Assembly: GCA_947650155.1 (NCBI GenBank)
Contig: CANSUS010000024.1
Span: 1-51,226 of the forward strand
Reading direction: 5' to 3'
Source: an uncultured Lachnospiraceae bacterium
Lineage (GTDB): Bacteria; Bacillota; Clostridia; Lachnospirales; Lachnospiraceae
Length of the DNA: 51,226 bases
Shown: piece by piece, positions 51,216-51,226 of the stretch
How positions within the stretch are numbered: the first letter of the stretch is position 1
Layout: each line of letters starts with the position of its first letter
Notes under the pieces: model-generated
Seen by the model: the letters and a program-made list of their open reading frames with translations, nothing else
What the model was told of the DNA's origin: nothing
Databases searched by the model: none
Made by a program: the position numbers and the translations under genes

Positions 51216-51226
51216 AGGGAAAATCT

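Noticed and set aside
1-51226. CRISPR arrays, insertion sequences, prophage or rRNA genes
   Set aside because: Nothing resembling repeat-spacer arrays, transposases, phage genes or rRNA was seen on either strand.

Overview
The window looks like part of a chromosome from a motile, Gram-positive, gut-type Lachnospiraceae (Clostridia). Evidence: low-to-moderate G+C, strong AGGAGG-type ribosome binding sites, lipoprotein-type solute-binding proteins, carbohydrate uptake ABC permeases with no ATPase beside them, DUF624, DUF4867 and DUF5696 proteins, and a LytTR/DUF3021 pair. This placement is inferred from gene content; no rRNA or marker gene is present.

Left flank (1-6.5 kb): a tRNA cluster (Met partial, Asp, Val, Leu) with a terminator; a small DUF2164 protein; an FMN riboswitch with a terminator-type expression platform ahead of the riboflavin importer ribU; a LytTR regulator with its DUF3021 membrane partner; a membrane-anchored choloylglycine-hydrolase-like Ntn hydrolase; and, on the minus strand, an AraC regulator followed by oligoendopeptidase F.

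The rest (6.7-51 kb) is one large arabino-glucurono-xylan utilisation locus in four plus-strand units. Unit 1 (6746-20283): GH39, a LacI-like sugar-binding/GGDEF fusion, GH8 exo-oligoxylanase, lipoprotein GH43-CBM6, cytoplasmic GH43, xylulokinase, a FucI/AraA-type isomerase and GH3. Unit 2 (20460-30350): a U32-like protein, a membrane-anchored GH10 xylanase, GH115 alpha-glucuronidase, DUF4867, an FSA-type transaldolase and a chemoreceptor with an unusual beta-rich insert. Unit 3 (30682-46309): a very large solute-binding protein carrying CBM-like domains, two permeases, an NHL-propeller protein, Yip1, DUF5696, two more permeases, a lipoprotein solute-binding protein, DUF624 and an SGNH esterase. 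Unit 4 (47403-51068): GH43 and a Cache-type chemoreceptor, divergent from a second AraC regulator.

Inferred flow: surface GH10 and the GH43-CBM6 lipoprotein open the polymer. Decorated oligosaccharides enter through the ABC permeases, energised by an ATPase encoded elsewhere. Cytoplasmic GH115, SGNH esterase, GH43, GH8, GH39 and GH3 strip and shorten them. Isomerase, xylulokinase and transaldolase feed the pentose phosphate pathway. Two chemoreceptors and a diguanylate cyclase tie the diet to movement and lifestyle.

The most striking observations are: (i) a shared compound promoter element, GCAAT-type half-sites exactly 21 bp apart with a TAnnAT box 35 bp after the second half-site start, ahead of units 2 and 3; (ii) the two-permease-pair/NHL/Yip1/DUF5696 block, which looks like an uncharacterised multi-protein uptake system; (iii) the chemoreceptor whose ligand-binding region is split by a possible carbohydrate-binding beta-domain; and (iv) the G+C-rich xylB-isomerase cassette.
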